DNA of 39,809 bases. Source: CAINEC01 sp046303115 (GTDB lineage Bacteria > Bacteroidota > Bacteroidia > AKYH767-A > OLB10). The notes under the pieces were generated by a model. It saw only the letters and a list, made by a program, of their open reading frames with translations. It did no database searches and had not been told where the DNA came from. The stretch covers positions 1-39,809 of the forward strand of contig JBKCGZ010000201.1 in assembly GCA_046303115.1 (NCBI GenBank). Reading direction: 5' to 3'. The translations under genes were made by a program, and so were the position numbers. This document shows positions 17,389-26,248 of the stretch, piece by piece. The number at the start of each line of letters is the position of its first letter. The first letter of the stretch is position 1.

Positions 17389-18774
17389 TTAGTGATTTGA
17401 ATGATTTGATTTTTTCTTAGCTCCTTCGGAAGACGACTTCACAATTGTTTTCAATTCACTCATTGCGATTACTGGGAATACACGAGCAAATAATAAGAAA
17501 CAAGTAAAGAATAATCCGATTGAACCGATGAAGATTCCTGCTTCCACCCAAGTTGGAGAATACATCGTCCAGCTCGATGTTACATAATCACGGTGCAATG
17601 ATGTAACGATGATTACGAAACGTTCGAACCACATTCCGATATTAACAAAGATCGAAATGATGAATGTTGCAAACACGTTCTCACGTAATTTAGAAGACCA
17701 GAATAACTGAGGAGTGATAACGTTACATGTCATCATACTCCAATATGCCCACCAGTAAGGACCAGTAGCACGATTAATAAACGCATATTGTTCGTATTCA
17801 ACTCCAGAATACCATGCGATAAAGAACTCTGTTAAATATGCGACACCTACGATAGAACCTGTGATCAAAATGATACGGTTCATCATATCTACGTGGTAAA
17901 TTGTAATGTAATCTTCTAAGTTCAACACCTTACGAACGATAATTAATAACGTTTGTACCATGGCAAATCCTGAGAAGATCGCACCAGCTACGAAGTAAGG
18001 AGGGAAGATTGTTGTATGCCACCCTGGAACAATTGAAGTAGCAAAGTCCATTGATACGACCGAGTGAACCGATAATACAAGAGGAGTAGATAATCCAGCA
18101 AGTACAAGAGAAACCTCTTCGAAACGTTGCCAGTTTTTAGCTGTACCTACCCATCCAAAACTTAAGATAGTATAAATACGCTTCGACCATTTTGTTTTAG
18201 CACGATCACGGATTACCGCAAAGTCAGGAATAAGTCCTGTATACCAAAAAACAATTGAAACAGAGAAATAAGTTGAAATCGCGAATACGTCCCATACAAG
18301 TGGTGAGTTGAAGTTTACCCATAACGAACCGAATTGGTTTGCTAATGGTAAAGGCCAGTAACCAACCCACGGACGACCCATATGTGATAAGATAAACGTT
18401 GCAGCACAAATTACGGCGAAGATGGTCATCGCCTCTGCTGAACGGTTAATTGATAAACGCCATTTCTGACGGAACAATAATAAGATTGCTGAGATTAGCG
18501 TACCAGCGTGACCGATACCTACCCACCATACGAAGTTGGTGATATCCCATGCCCAACCTACTGTTTTATTTAATCCCCATACACCGAGACCTGTTCCCAA
18601 TGTATATGATACAGAAATGATCCACCAAAGCAAACCGGCAACAGCTACTGTAAAAGCCATTTTCCACCATTTGTTTGCTTTCGACTCAACCGGGCGACAA
18701 ACATCTTCTGTGATATCGTGCCATGTTTTCTCTCCTAAAATGAGAGGGGGTCTAAGTTCCGATTCTTTATGCAT
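17389..18774 (-). CDS. actC: Alternative complex III quinol-binding subunit ActC (NrfD-like)
   Basis: A 461-residue polytopic membrane protein of the NrfD/PsrC family that holds the quinol-oxidising site of alternative complex III. About ten helices are visible after a cytoplasmic N terminus of about 40 residues (RPPLILGEKTWHDITEDVCRPVE). GIGHAGTLISAILLLFRQ (about 96-113) and VVSMDFATSIVPGWHTTIFPPYF (about 240-262) contain the conserved His/Asp residues of the family. The C terminus is Ser/Lys-rich. It follows actB by 44 bases and is closely linked to actD. Confidence 0.95.
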   Translation of the reverse strand: MHKESELRPPLILGEKTWHDITEDVCRPVESKANKWWKMAFTVAVAGLLWWIISVSYTLGTGLGVWGLNKTVGWAWDITNFVWWVGIGHAGTLISAILLLFRQKWRLSINRSAEAMTIFAVICAATFILSHMGRPWVGYWPLPLANQFGSLWVNFNSPLVWDVFAISTYFSVSIVFWYTGLIPDFAVIRDRAKTKWSKRIYTILSFGWVGTAKNWQRFEEVSLVLAGLSTPLVLSVHSVVSMDFATSIVPGWHTTIFPPYFVAGAIFSGFAMVQTLLIIVRKVLNLEDYITIYHVDMMNRIILITGSIVGVAYLTEFFIAWYSGVEYEQYAFINRATGPYWWAYWSMMTCNVITPQLFWSSKLRENVFATFIISIFVNIGMWFERFVIIVTSLHRDYVTSSWTMYSPTWVEAGIFIGSIGLFFTCFLLFARVFPVIAMSELKTIVKSSSEGAKKKSNHSNH

Positions 18775-18818
18775 AGACGAATTATTACTTCGTTAATTAA
18801 TTTTTTGGTTATTGATAA

Positions 18819-21800
18819 TTAGTTCTTGTTACGAACTTTTGTTTGATAGAATACTGAAGGCTGAACATCTAATTCAGCTAATAAATGATAGCTTCTAGGG
18901 TCTTTGAACAAGTTACTTACTTCACTGTTCTTATCGTTGAAATCACCAAATACAATTGCATTGGTAGGACAAGCCTGCGCACAAGCAGTTTTAATTTCAC
19001 CATCACCTGGACGACGACCTGCTTTCTTAGCTTCTAACTTACCATACTGAATTCTTTGTACGCACATTGAACATTTCTCCATTACCCCACGTGAACGAAC
19101 AACTACATCTGGATTTAATACCATCTTACCTAAGTTGTCTTGCATGTTATAAGGGAACTGCTCATTATCGCTATACTTAAACCAATTGAAACGACGAACT
19201 TTATACGGACAGTTATTTGCGCAATAACGAGTACCAACACAACGGTTATAAGCCATCATGTTTAATCCTTCGCTACTATGTGTTGTAGCTGCTACCGGAC
19301 AAACTGTTTCGCATGGAGCGTGATTACAATGTTGACACATTACAGGTTGGAAGAATACTTCAGGATTATCTGCTCCTGGTTTTTCCATTTCACCGTACAT
19401 GCTCAACTTACCTAATCCTTTCTCACCTGCATTTTCTTTTGTTGTATCGCTACTGTAGTAACGGTCGATACGAATCCAATGCATCTCACGAGCGCGTCCG
19501 ATTTCGTCTTTACCTACTACAGGAACATTATTTTCTGCATTACAAGCAACCACACAAGATCCACAACCGATACATGCATTTAAATCGATTCCTAATCCCC
19601 AGCTATGGTTCGGACGATCAAATCCTGGATTTTCAGGAGTTGCCCAAAGGTCTAATTCTTCTGGCTTCTTCTTTCCGTATGGAGAATCAATTAATTCTTG
19701 CTCATTACCAGCTTTAGAATCTTTTAACCACTTGCTTAAAGTTGTTTCTTTAACAATCTCACGACCCATCATTGTATGATGCGTTTGAGTAGCTGCTAAA
19801 GAATGATCGTCTTCTACTGTTTTAGTAACTGTTGCATTTGCTGCAACCATTGATAACGAACCATTCATCATCGACATGAACGGATAGGCATTGAATCCTA
19901 CTCCATTTCCAGCTTTACCAGTAGCTGTTCTTCCGTAACCAACTGCAACAGCAATTGTATTATCAGCCATTGCTGGTTGTAAAAATACTGGTCCTTTGAT
20001 AGAAGTAATACCAACTTTTACTTCGATTACATTCCCTTGAGATACTTTTAATCTTTCAGCATATGCTGGAAGAATAGCAAAGTAGTTATCCCAACAAACT
20101 TTAGAGATTGGATCAGGTAATTCCTGTAACCAAGGATTGTTTGCCTGATTACCATTACCGATACCTGTTTTCTCATATAACATTACATCTGTTCCAGCTG
20201 ATGGCTTCATTAATTTAGAGGCTGCATCAGAAACATTACCCGCAAAAGTTACTATCGATGCTGCAGGAATTGCTGCCGTAAATACTCCGTCTTGTAACGA
20301 TTTTGTCCAGAATGCTTCAAATGAAGTCATACCTGATTGCTTAGGGTAAATATTCGCTTCCCAGTTAGCACGAACATACGTATAATAATCTGCTACCTGT
20401 ACACCTGCCCACTTCAATAAACTCTCAGCTGCCTGACGAGTACTGAATAAAGGACGAATTGTAGGTTGTATTAATGAATAGCGATTTGTGTATGGCTCAA
20501 CATCACCCCATGACTCTAAATAATGATGGTCAGGGCAAACGTAATCACACTTAGAAGCTGTTTCATCATTACGATCTGAAAGGGAAATTTTAGTTCCAAC
20601 TTTCGCAATCGCTTCTGCCATAGAAGGCATTGAATAAACCGGATTTGAATTCCAGAATATTACTGCTCCTACCTGACCAGCGTTCATAGCTTGCATTAAT
20701 CCAGTAACTGCACCATCGTTACTTGAACGTAAGTTACAAACTGAATCAAGACTAATTGTATTTCCGTAGCTACCAAGCATATTGTTGATAGCATTTACTA
20801 AAACTTGTTCATTTGGGTCATTTGAACCGCTAACAACCAGAGCTTTTCCTTTAGCTGCCCATAATTCTTTAGCTACTGAATCAGCAGCCTTATCAAATGC
20901 ATTTGCTGAAGCAGAAACCGAAGAACCACCTGCTAATGCTGCTACCTTATTATACAATGTTGCAACAGCGGCTGATAATTCACTTGGCTTTACTTTAAAA
21001 CGATTATCTGCATTTGATCCAGTTAATGAAAGAGATGCTTCTACTTGAATATGGCGAGACATTGTTCTCTTTCCATTTCTTAACTTTCTACCTGTTCCGT
21101 ATTGATTTGCAAATTCAATTGGAGAAATCCAATTGCCTAAGAAATCAGCAGCGAAACTTACAATTACTTCTGCCTTATCAAAGCTATAAGAGGGAATGAT
21201 TGCCTTTCCGAAAGACATTTCATTACCTTTTACAATACCATTATAAGATACTGCATCATAAGTTACTAATGAAGCAGTTGTATATTTTGCAGAGAAATCA
21301 GCGATTGCTTTTTTTGCTGAAGGACTTGCATTTGAAGAAGCTACGATAGCGATTTTCTTTCCTGCTGCAGAAGCTGCCATTAATTTAGTTGTAATATCAG
21401 CATCAACCGTTTTCCAATCCGACTTTTGACCACCTTTTAAAGGATGCGCTAAACGAGCGCTATCGTAAAGGCTCAGTACAGAACCTTGAACACGTGCATT
21501 AGTAGCACCTTTAGTTATAGAAGATAAATCATTTCCTTCAATTTTAATAGGACGACCTTCGCGTGTTTTAACTAAAACACTACAATAGTCGGTGCCATCA
21601 TAATACGAGGAAGCATAATAATTAGGTATACCTAATGTGATTTCTTCTGGTTTTGAAACATAAGGAATTGCCTTTTTTACAGGAGCATCGCAAGCAGCAA
21701 GAGAAGCTGCAGCTACGCTGAATCCTAAAAATTTCAAGAAGTCCCTACGTGTTGTTGACGAGTCAGAAGCTGCCTTTTTATTAAGGACCTCATCCACCGG

Positions 21801-21890
21801 CAAGTGCTCAAAAAACTCGTTATCGCGTAAGCGTGTAAACTCAGGAGTGTTGTTGAGTTCTTCTACACCTTTCCAATATCTTTTTTCCAT
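18819..21890 (-). CDS. actB: Alternative complex III iron-sulfur subunit ActB
   Basis: A 1023-residue periplasmic protein that joins a molybdopterin-oxidoreductase-like domain (about 70-740, expected to lack the cofactor) to a four-cluster ferredoxin domain (about 760-1000). A twin-arginine signal is placed internally, as usual for ActB: TRRDFLK with R48-R49, then a hydrophobic stretch and LAAC with Cys67, which may be lipidated. Fe-S cysteines are seen as C773/776/779/783, C852/855/860/864, C884/890/894 and C940/943/970/974. The third set has one Cys fewer than the others, in line with the one [3Fe-4S] among three [4Fe-4S] clusters known for the family. It passes electrons from quinol (ActC) to the hemes of ActA/ActE. 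Confidence 0.96.
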   Translation of the reverse strand: MEKRYWKGVEELNNTPEFTRLRDNEFFEHLPVDEVLNKKAASDSSTTRRDFLKFLGFSVAAASLAACDAPVKKAIPYVSKPEEITLGIPNYYASSYYDGTDYCSVLVKTREGRPIKIEGNDLSSITKGATNARVQGSVLSLYDSARLAHPLKGGQKSDWKTVDADITTKLMAASAAGKKIAIVASSNASPSAKKAIADFSAKYTTASLVTYDAVSYNGIVKGNEMSFGKAIIPSYSFDKAEVIVSFAADFLGNWISPIEFANQYGTGRKLRNGKRTMSRHIQVEASLSLTGSNADNRFKVKPSELSAAVATLYNKVAALAGGSSVSASANAFDKAADSVAKELWAAKGKALVVSGSNDPNEQVLVNAINNMLGSYGNTISLDSVCNLRSSNDGAVTGLMQAMNAGQVGAVIFWNSNPVYSMPSMAEAIAKVGTKISLSDRNDETASKCDYVCPDHHYLESWGDVEPYTNRYSLIQPTIRPLFSTRQAAESLLKWAGVQVADYYTYVRANWEANIYPKQSGMTSFEAFWTKSLQDGVFTAAIPAASIVTFAGNVSDAASKLMKPSAGTDVMLYEKTGIGNGNQANNPWLQELPDPISKVCWDNYFAILPAYAERLKVSQGNVIEVKVGITSIKGPVFLQPAMADNTIAVAVGYGRTATGKAGNGVGFNAYPFMSMMNGSLSMVAANATVTKTVEDDHSLAATQTHHTMMGREIVKETTLSKWLKDSKAGNEQELIDSPYGKKKPEELDLWATPENPGFDRPNHSWGLGIDLNACIGCGSCVVACNAENNVPVVGKDEIGRAREMHWIRIDRYYSSDTTKENAGEKGLGKLSMYGEMEKPGADNPEVFFQPVMCQHCNHAPCETVCPVAATTHSSEGLNMMAYNRCVGTRYCANNCPYKVRRFNWFKYSDNEQFPYNMQDNLGKMVLNPDVVVRSRGVMEKCSMCVQRIQYGKLEAKKAGRRPGDGEIKTACAQACPTNAIVFGDFNDKNSEVSNLFKDPRSYHLLAELDVQPSVFYQTKVRNKN

Positions 21891-21935
21891 ATCCGTGATT
21901 GGAGTATTTTTCAGATTAATTGTTTACTTATTATT

Positions 21936-23171
21936 TTAATAGTGACAACGCGCGCACTCTAAACCACCGATTTTATCAACCGTCAATTTAGCATCTGGGC
22001 CATATTGTTTCTTTAACTTTTCATGAAGATCGTTGTAGTAACCGTTGCCTTCCATCTTAACTTCTGTTTCACGGTGACAGTTAATACACCATCCCATAGT
22101 TAATGGAGAGGCTTGCTTCATTTCTTCCATCTTTTCAACTTCACCGTGGCAAGTCTGACATTCTACTTTACCAACTTTCACGTGCTGAGCGTGATTGAAG
22201 TAAGCTAAATCAGGAAGATTATGAATTCTAACCCATTGAATAGGTTTTGTTTTGCCAGTATACGCTTGCTTGTCCTTATCCCAACCAACTGCTTTATAAA
22301 TCTTAGCAATTTCTTCCGTTCCGTATTTCGGCCCTTCTTGAACATACTTATGACAGTTCATACAAACCATTGGAGAAGGAATATTCGCATTCTTTGATTT
22401 CTCGGCACCTGAGTGGCAATAGCGACAGTCAATTTTATTTTGACCAACGTGTAATGCATGCGAGAATTTAATTGGCTGATCTGGTTGATAACCTTCTTGG
22501 ATACCAACACCTGAAAGCGCATACCATCCTTTAACACTACCTACAACTGCTAGGAATAATATGATAACAGCAATTAGTTTCTTATGCTCACGAATCCATG
22601 CCTTACCTTTATAGATTGGAGGCTCTGGTAACCCTTCACGCTGACGAACTACTCGCTCAAGTCCTTTTTTAGCACTATTTAAGATAAAGTAGAGCGCAAC
22701 TAGTCCTAATGTAACCAACAATAATACTGTTGGACTACCATCTTCTTGATTTTCTTCACCTGGAGCGGCATTTGGGTCTGCAGTTCCTGGTGCTGCAGCA
22801 GCAGGCGCTTTTTCACTTTCTGTTTTGATGTAAGCAATTACAGATTTAATTTCATCATCAGAAAGATTAAATGCCGGCATCGCAGTTTTGTTATACTCTT
22901 CGTAAACTTTAACTGCGTCAGCATCACCTGACTTGATTAAGGCACTGGAATTTTTAATCCACTTAATCAACCATTCTTCGCTTCGGCGTTGATGAACATT
23001 TTTCAATCCCGGACCTACAACCTTATTGTCGCCCACCACGTGGCAGGAAGTACAATTAGCTTTGAAGATAGCTCCACCATCAGGCTGAGCCACAACTTGG
23101 GAAAGAGAAATTACGTTCAGGAACAACGCAAACAATGTGATTGTCAAATACCTGGATACGTAACGAGACAT
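21936..23171 (-). CDS. actA: Alternative complex III multiheme cytochrome c subunit ActA
   Basis: A 411-residue multiheme cytochrome c and first gene of the act-cta operon. A signal peptide (about 1-29) is followed by a single-heme cytochrome c domain (CTSCH at 40-44, likely Met100 ligand in AMPAF). Next come a Pro/Ala linker, a membrane segment at 148-164 and a second at 199-217. The C-terminal pentaheme part has CxxCH at 249-253, 270-274, 338-342, 362-366 and 406-410. That makes six heme sites, one more than the five of the core ActA domain. The last heme motif is two residues from the C terminus. Confidence 0.94.
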   Translation of the reverse strand: MSRYVSRYLTITLFALFLNVISLSQVVAQPDGGAIFKANCTSCHVVGDNKVVGPGLKNVHQRRSEEWLIKWIKNSSALIKSGDADAVKVYEEYNKTAMPAFNLSDDEIKSVIAYIKTESEKAPAAAAPGTADPNAAPGEENQEDGSPTVLLLVTLGLVALYFILNSAKKGLERVVRQREGLPEPPIYKGKAWIREHKKLIAVIILFLAVVGSVKGWYALSGVGIQEGYQPDQPIKFSHALHVGQNKIDCRYCHSGAEKSKNANIPSPMVCMNCHKYVQEGPKYGTEEIAKIYKAVGWDKDKQAYTGKTKPIQWVRIHNLPDLAYFNHAQHVKVGKVECQTCHGEVEKMEEMKQASPLTMGWCINCHRETEVKMEGNGYYNDLHEKLKKQYGPDAKLTVDKIGGLECARCHY

Positions 23172-23206
23172 ATGAAGTCGTTTAAATTGTTTAATTTTTT
23201 ATCAAT

Positions 23207-23236
23207 TAGGTTTTACCGAACTGCGACAAAAACCTA
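23207..23236 (-). promoter_or_regulatory. Candidate promoter and dyad before the act-cta operon
   Basis: The arms TAGGTTTT and AAAACCTA (8 bp each, 23229-23236 and 23207-23214 in minus-strand order) flank a 14-base spacer. The upstream arm is TAGGTTTTTG, close to the TAnnTTTG -7 box. The dyad could be an operator over the promoter or an RNA hairpin at the very 5' end of the leader. The -33 element is not clear. Confidence 0.4.
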
Positions 23237-23359
23237 TTTTTTCAGCCGCGAATTTAACACAATCTGAATATAACACGAAAAAAAATCAAACATTTTATGA
23301 ATTTAAAATCTGTCTAATTTGTTAATAACACTCATTATTGATTTTAATCATGCTCAATA

Positions 23360-23390
23360 ATTGGACTTTGTAAGCGTTTAGCTATTTTTG
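23360..23390 (+). promoter_or_regulatory. Bacteroidota promoter of the SPOR/TonB-C gene
   Basis: ATTG at 23360-23363, a 19-base spacer and an exact TATTTTTG at 23383-23390. The -7 box ends four bases before the ATG at 23395, so transcription should begin at about the start codon and the mRNA may be leaderless. Confidence 0.6.
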
Positions 23391-23394
23391 AAGA

Positions 23395-24156
23395 ATGAAA
23401 TTCATTGCTAAAATTAAATTGATTTTAATCTTTTTGTTTGGGCTATCAGGATTATTGAAAGCTCAAAATCAGAATGTTAATCTGCCAAACGAAGAATTAA
23501 TTTCTGATTTAATAGAAAGGCATAAAAGAATTGGTTTGTTAAAACAAACAACTGCTGGATATAGAATTCAACTCTACTTTGGTTCAGAAAGATCAAAAGC
23601 CTCAGAAATTAAAACAGACTTTTCAAATAATTTTTCGAATACCCCATCCTATCTTCTGTACCAACAACCGAATTTTAAAGTGAGGGTTGGCGATTTCAAA
23701 ACAAGAATGGAAGCCTCCGCTTTTTTAGAAAGCATTAAAGAATTCTATACAACTTCGTTTATTGTTCCTGATGAAATCAAACTTCCAAAACGTGATTTAA
23801 ATAACGTACCAAAAGGAAATCAAGGTAGTCAGGGAAATTCGCCAGGAAATAACTCATTAACTGCAAAAACACCTATTTCTGCCAATCTAACGGGGAGGAA
23901 TATCCGTATTTTACCTAAACTAAATGAACAATACCAAGAAGAAGGTAGAATAGTTTTAGATATTTCAGTTGATACAAAAGGGAATGTAGTTTTGGCTGAA
24001 GGACCAGCTAGAGGATCTACAACTACAAACACCAGCTTGTTGCAAAAAGCTAAAGAAATCGCTTATAAAACCAAATTTTCAGAGATTGAAGCACCTACTG
24101 ACACCGAAGTTGCTTTTCAGAAAGGTACTATTTCAATCACTTTTACAATCGAATAA
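23395..24156 (+). CDS. Periplasmic protein joining a SPOR domain and a TonB C-terminal-like domain
   Basis: A 253-residue exported protein; the signal peptide ends LKA with a likely cut after residue 23. Residues 55-127 look like a SPOR domain (GYRIQLYFGSERSKA, FKVRVGDFKTRMEA, SFIVPDEIKLP), which binds denuded peptidoglycan. A Gly/Asn/Gln-rich linker (135-155) leads to residues 166-252, which match the TonB C-terminal family as seen in Bacteroidota (GRIVLDISVDTKGNV, ARGSTTTN, KTKFS, GTISITF). There is no uncleaved N-terminal TonB anchor, so it should be free in the periplasm and not act as a normal energy transducer. The two folds are recognised by pattern only; their joint function is unknown. 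It converges with the DUF421 gene three bases away. Confidence 0.75.
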   Translation: MKFIAKIKLILIFLFGLSGLLKAQNQNVNLPNEELISDLIERHKRIGLLKQTTAGYRIQLYFGSERSKASEIKTDFSNNFSNTPSYLLYQQPNFKVRVGDFKTRMEASAFLESIKEFYTTSFIVPDEIKLPKRDLNNVPKGNQGSQGNSPGNNSLTAKTPISANLTGRNIRILPKLNEQYQEEGRIVLDISVDTKGNVVLAEGPARGSTTTNTSLLQKAKEIAYKTKFSEIEAPTDTEVAFQKGTISITFTIE

Positions 24157-24159
24157 TTA

Positions 24160-24678
24160 TTATTTGTGAATGATTTTGTGCGGACGTTTTTTTCTTGTCT
24201 GATGATGGAAGTTGCTCGACAAAATTGAAATATTTCCATCTGCTTCCAGAACTGCGAGATCTATTTTATCTATTGATTCCACTCCATGTTCGCGAGCCGC
24301 TGCTAATAATTCATCTTCTGTAATCATTACTTTCTCTAAATGTCGCTTGATGATTTTACCTTCATGCACCAACATTACAGGCTCTCCTTGTAATAGTGTT
24401 GTCAGTGTTTTCGATTTAAATGTTAAGCGCTTAATGAGGTAGTTTAATACAAACAGACTTAATGCAGCTGTTAATCCTCCTTTCAATGATTTCCATTGAT
24501 CATTATCAGTTCCAATCTCAACCATCGCGTTTTGAACTGCATTACTGATAAGCAAAATAAAAACTAAATCAGTTACACTTAATTGGGCCAATTCTGTTTT
24601 ACCAAAAATTCGAATGGCGATTATTATAAACAAATAAACCGCTCCAGTTCTAATTATAATTTCTAAATATTCATTCAT
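24160..24678 (-). CDS. DUF421 (YetF-like) membrane protein
   Basis: A 172-residue protein of the DUF421/YetF family. Three hydrophobic segments (about 8-26, 36-55 and 63-83) are followed by a soluble domain with the family features PVMLVHEGKIIKRHLEK and ITEDELLAAAREHGVESIDKIDLAVLEADGNISIL. The family is widespread in bacteria and linked in places to stress or spore germination, but no biochemical role can be given from the sequence. The protein ends in a basic tail (RKKRPHK). Its 5' side faces the photolyase-related gene, with about 45 bases between them. Confidence 0.88.
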   Translation of the reverse strand: MNEYLEIIIRTGAVYLFIIIAIRIFGKTELAQLSVTDLVFILLISNAVQNAMVEIGTDNDQWKSLKGGLTAALSLFVLNYLIKRLTFKSKTLTTLLQGEPVMLVHEGKIIKRHLEKVMITEDELLAAAREHGVESIDKIDLAVLEADGNISILSSNFHHQTRKKRPHKIIHK

Positions 24679-24724
24679 GTTTCAAATTTAAAAAACTAAT
24701 GTCAACATCAGTTGTTGTGTATAT

Positions 24725-26203
24725 GTGAATTCAGCAAGCATCCTATTCCCTAACCAACTTTTTGAAAATAATCCTGCTTTGCATAAAAGCAACGATGTTT
24801 ATTTAATTGAAGACGAATTATTTTTTACGCATTTTAAATTTCATAAAATCAAGATAGCCTATCATCGGGCAACGATGAAATTTTATGAGCAGGAATTAAT
24901 CAACAACGGCTATCACGTTAATTACATCGATTATAAATCTGCAATTGCAAAGCTCGATAACTTGTTCGCTTTTTTATCAAAGAAAAACATTCAGCAAGTT
25001 TTTATTACAGATGTAAATGATTACTTGCTTGAAAGAAGATTAAATCGCTATGCAAAAAAACATTCGATAAAAATCAACTGGAGTGAAAGCCCGAACTTTA
25101 TTATATCGAGGAAAAACAGTGATGAATATCTGAAGTCTAAAAATAAATTTTTCCTTACCGACTTTTATATTCACTTTAGAAAACAATTTTCCATTTTATT
25201 AGATGGCGACAAGCCAACAGGTGGTAAGTGGACATTCGATTCTGAGAATAGAAAGAAAATGCCCAAAGGAACTATCGTTCATGCATTACCGAAATTTAAT
25301 CAAACTGCTATTATTCATGAAGCACTTGAATATGCAAACAAGAACTTTAATGAAAACCCTGGTGAAGCATCATCACTTTTATATCCTATAAATTTTGAAG
25401 AAAGTAAAAAATGGCTTGATGTTTTTCTAAAAGAACGATTAGACAATTATGGCATCTATCAAGATGCGATGGTTAATGGAGAGTCATTTTTATTTCATAG
25501 CATATTAACACCTATGCTCAATGTTGGATTAATCAACCCTGATTATATTCTTGAAAAAACAATTGAAGAATTTGAGAAGCGAGAGTTGCCTATTAATTCT
25601 ATCGAAGGATTTATTCGGCAGATTTTAGGTTGGCGTGAATTTATTCGCGTAGTTTATGTTCGCAAAGGAGTTTATCAACGCACGAACAATCATTTTCAAT
25701 ATAACAACAAAATCCCTCATGCATTTTACAACGGCACAACAGGCATCGTTCCTTTTGATGATGTAATTAAAAAAGTGCTACAACATGGATATGCACATCA
25801 TATCGAGCGCTTAATGATTGCAGGTAATTTTATGTTGCTTTGCGAATTCGATCCGGATGAAGTTTACCGTTGGTTTATGGAACTATTTGTTGACGCATAT
25901 GATTGGGTAATGGTTTCGAATGTATATGGAATGAGTCAGTATGCTGATGGTGGCTTAATGAGCACCAAACCCTACATCTCAGGCTCTAATTACATTTTAA
26001 AAATGAGTAATTATGAAAAAGGAAATTGGTGTGAGGTATGGGATGCGTTATATTGGTTATTCATCATCAAACACAAAAACGCTTTTGCTAAAAATCCACG
26101 TATGTCCATGATGGTTAGTTTAGCCAACAAACTTTCCGAAGAAAAAATTTCTGGTTACGAAAAACCCGCGGCGGATTGGCTTAGCAAAATGGGTATTAAA
26201 TAA
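24725..26203 (+). CDS. Cryptochrome/photolyase-related protein without Fe-S cysteines
   Basis: A 492-residue member of the deoxyribodipyrimidine photolyase-related family (the PhrB/CryPro, FeS-BCP group), flavoproteins repairing (6-4) photoproducts or sensing light. ILGWREFIRVVY (about 299-310), DAYDWVM, NVYGMSQYADGG and TKPYISGSNYILKMS are the family's C-terminal flavin-domain motifs. Known members carry four cysteines for a [4Fe-4S] cluster; this protein has only two cysteines in total (C373 and C436), and the cysteine loop is replaced by NYEKGNWCEVWDALYW. The frame begins with GTG at 24725, chosen because no in-frame ATG precedes the conserved N terminus before the stop at 24689. A perfect hairpin follows the stop. 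Confidence 0.85.
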   Translation: MNSASILFPNQLFENNPALHKSNDVYLIEDELFFTHFKFHKIKIAYHRATMKFYEQELINNGYHVNYIDYKSAIAKLDNLFAFLSKKNIQQVFITDVNDYLLERRLNRYAKKHSIKINWSESPNFIISRKNSDEYLKSKNKFFLTDFYIHFRKQFSILLDGDKPTGGKWTFDSENRKKMPKGTIVHALPKFNQTAIIHEALEYANKNFNENPGEASSLLYPINFEESKKWLDVFLKERLDNYGIYQDAMVNGESFLFHSILTPMLNVGLINPDYILEKTIEEFEKRELPINSIEGFIRQILGWREFIRVVYVRKGVYQRTNNHFQYNNKIPHAFYNGTTGIVPFDDVIKKVLQHGYAHHIERLMIAGNFMLLCEFDPDEVYRWFMELFVDAYDWVMVSNVYGMSQYADGGLMSTKPYISGSNYILKMSNYEKGNWCEVWDALYWLFIIKHKNAFAKNPRMSMMVSLANKLSEEKISGYEKPAADWLSKMGIK

Positions 26204-26228
26204 AAGGCTGCATTTTAGTGCAGCCTTT
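26203..26228. terminator. Bidirectional intrinsic terminator
   Basis: A perfect 10-bp stem (26203-26212 with 26219-26228, loop TTTTAG) begins at the last base of the photolyase stop codon. Tails are TTTC on the plus strand and TTTTATTTAA on the minus strand, so it probably stops both this gene and the convergent S46 peptidase transcript. Confidence 0.8.
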
Positions 26229-26248
26229 CATCTATTGTCAAATTGTAA

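Noticed and set aside
19313..19717. A 134-residue open frame on the plus strand opposite actB
   Set aside because: It lies wholly antisense to the well-supported Fe-S domain of actB and has no recognisable domain or promoter.
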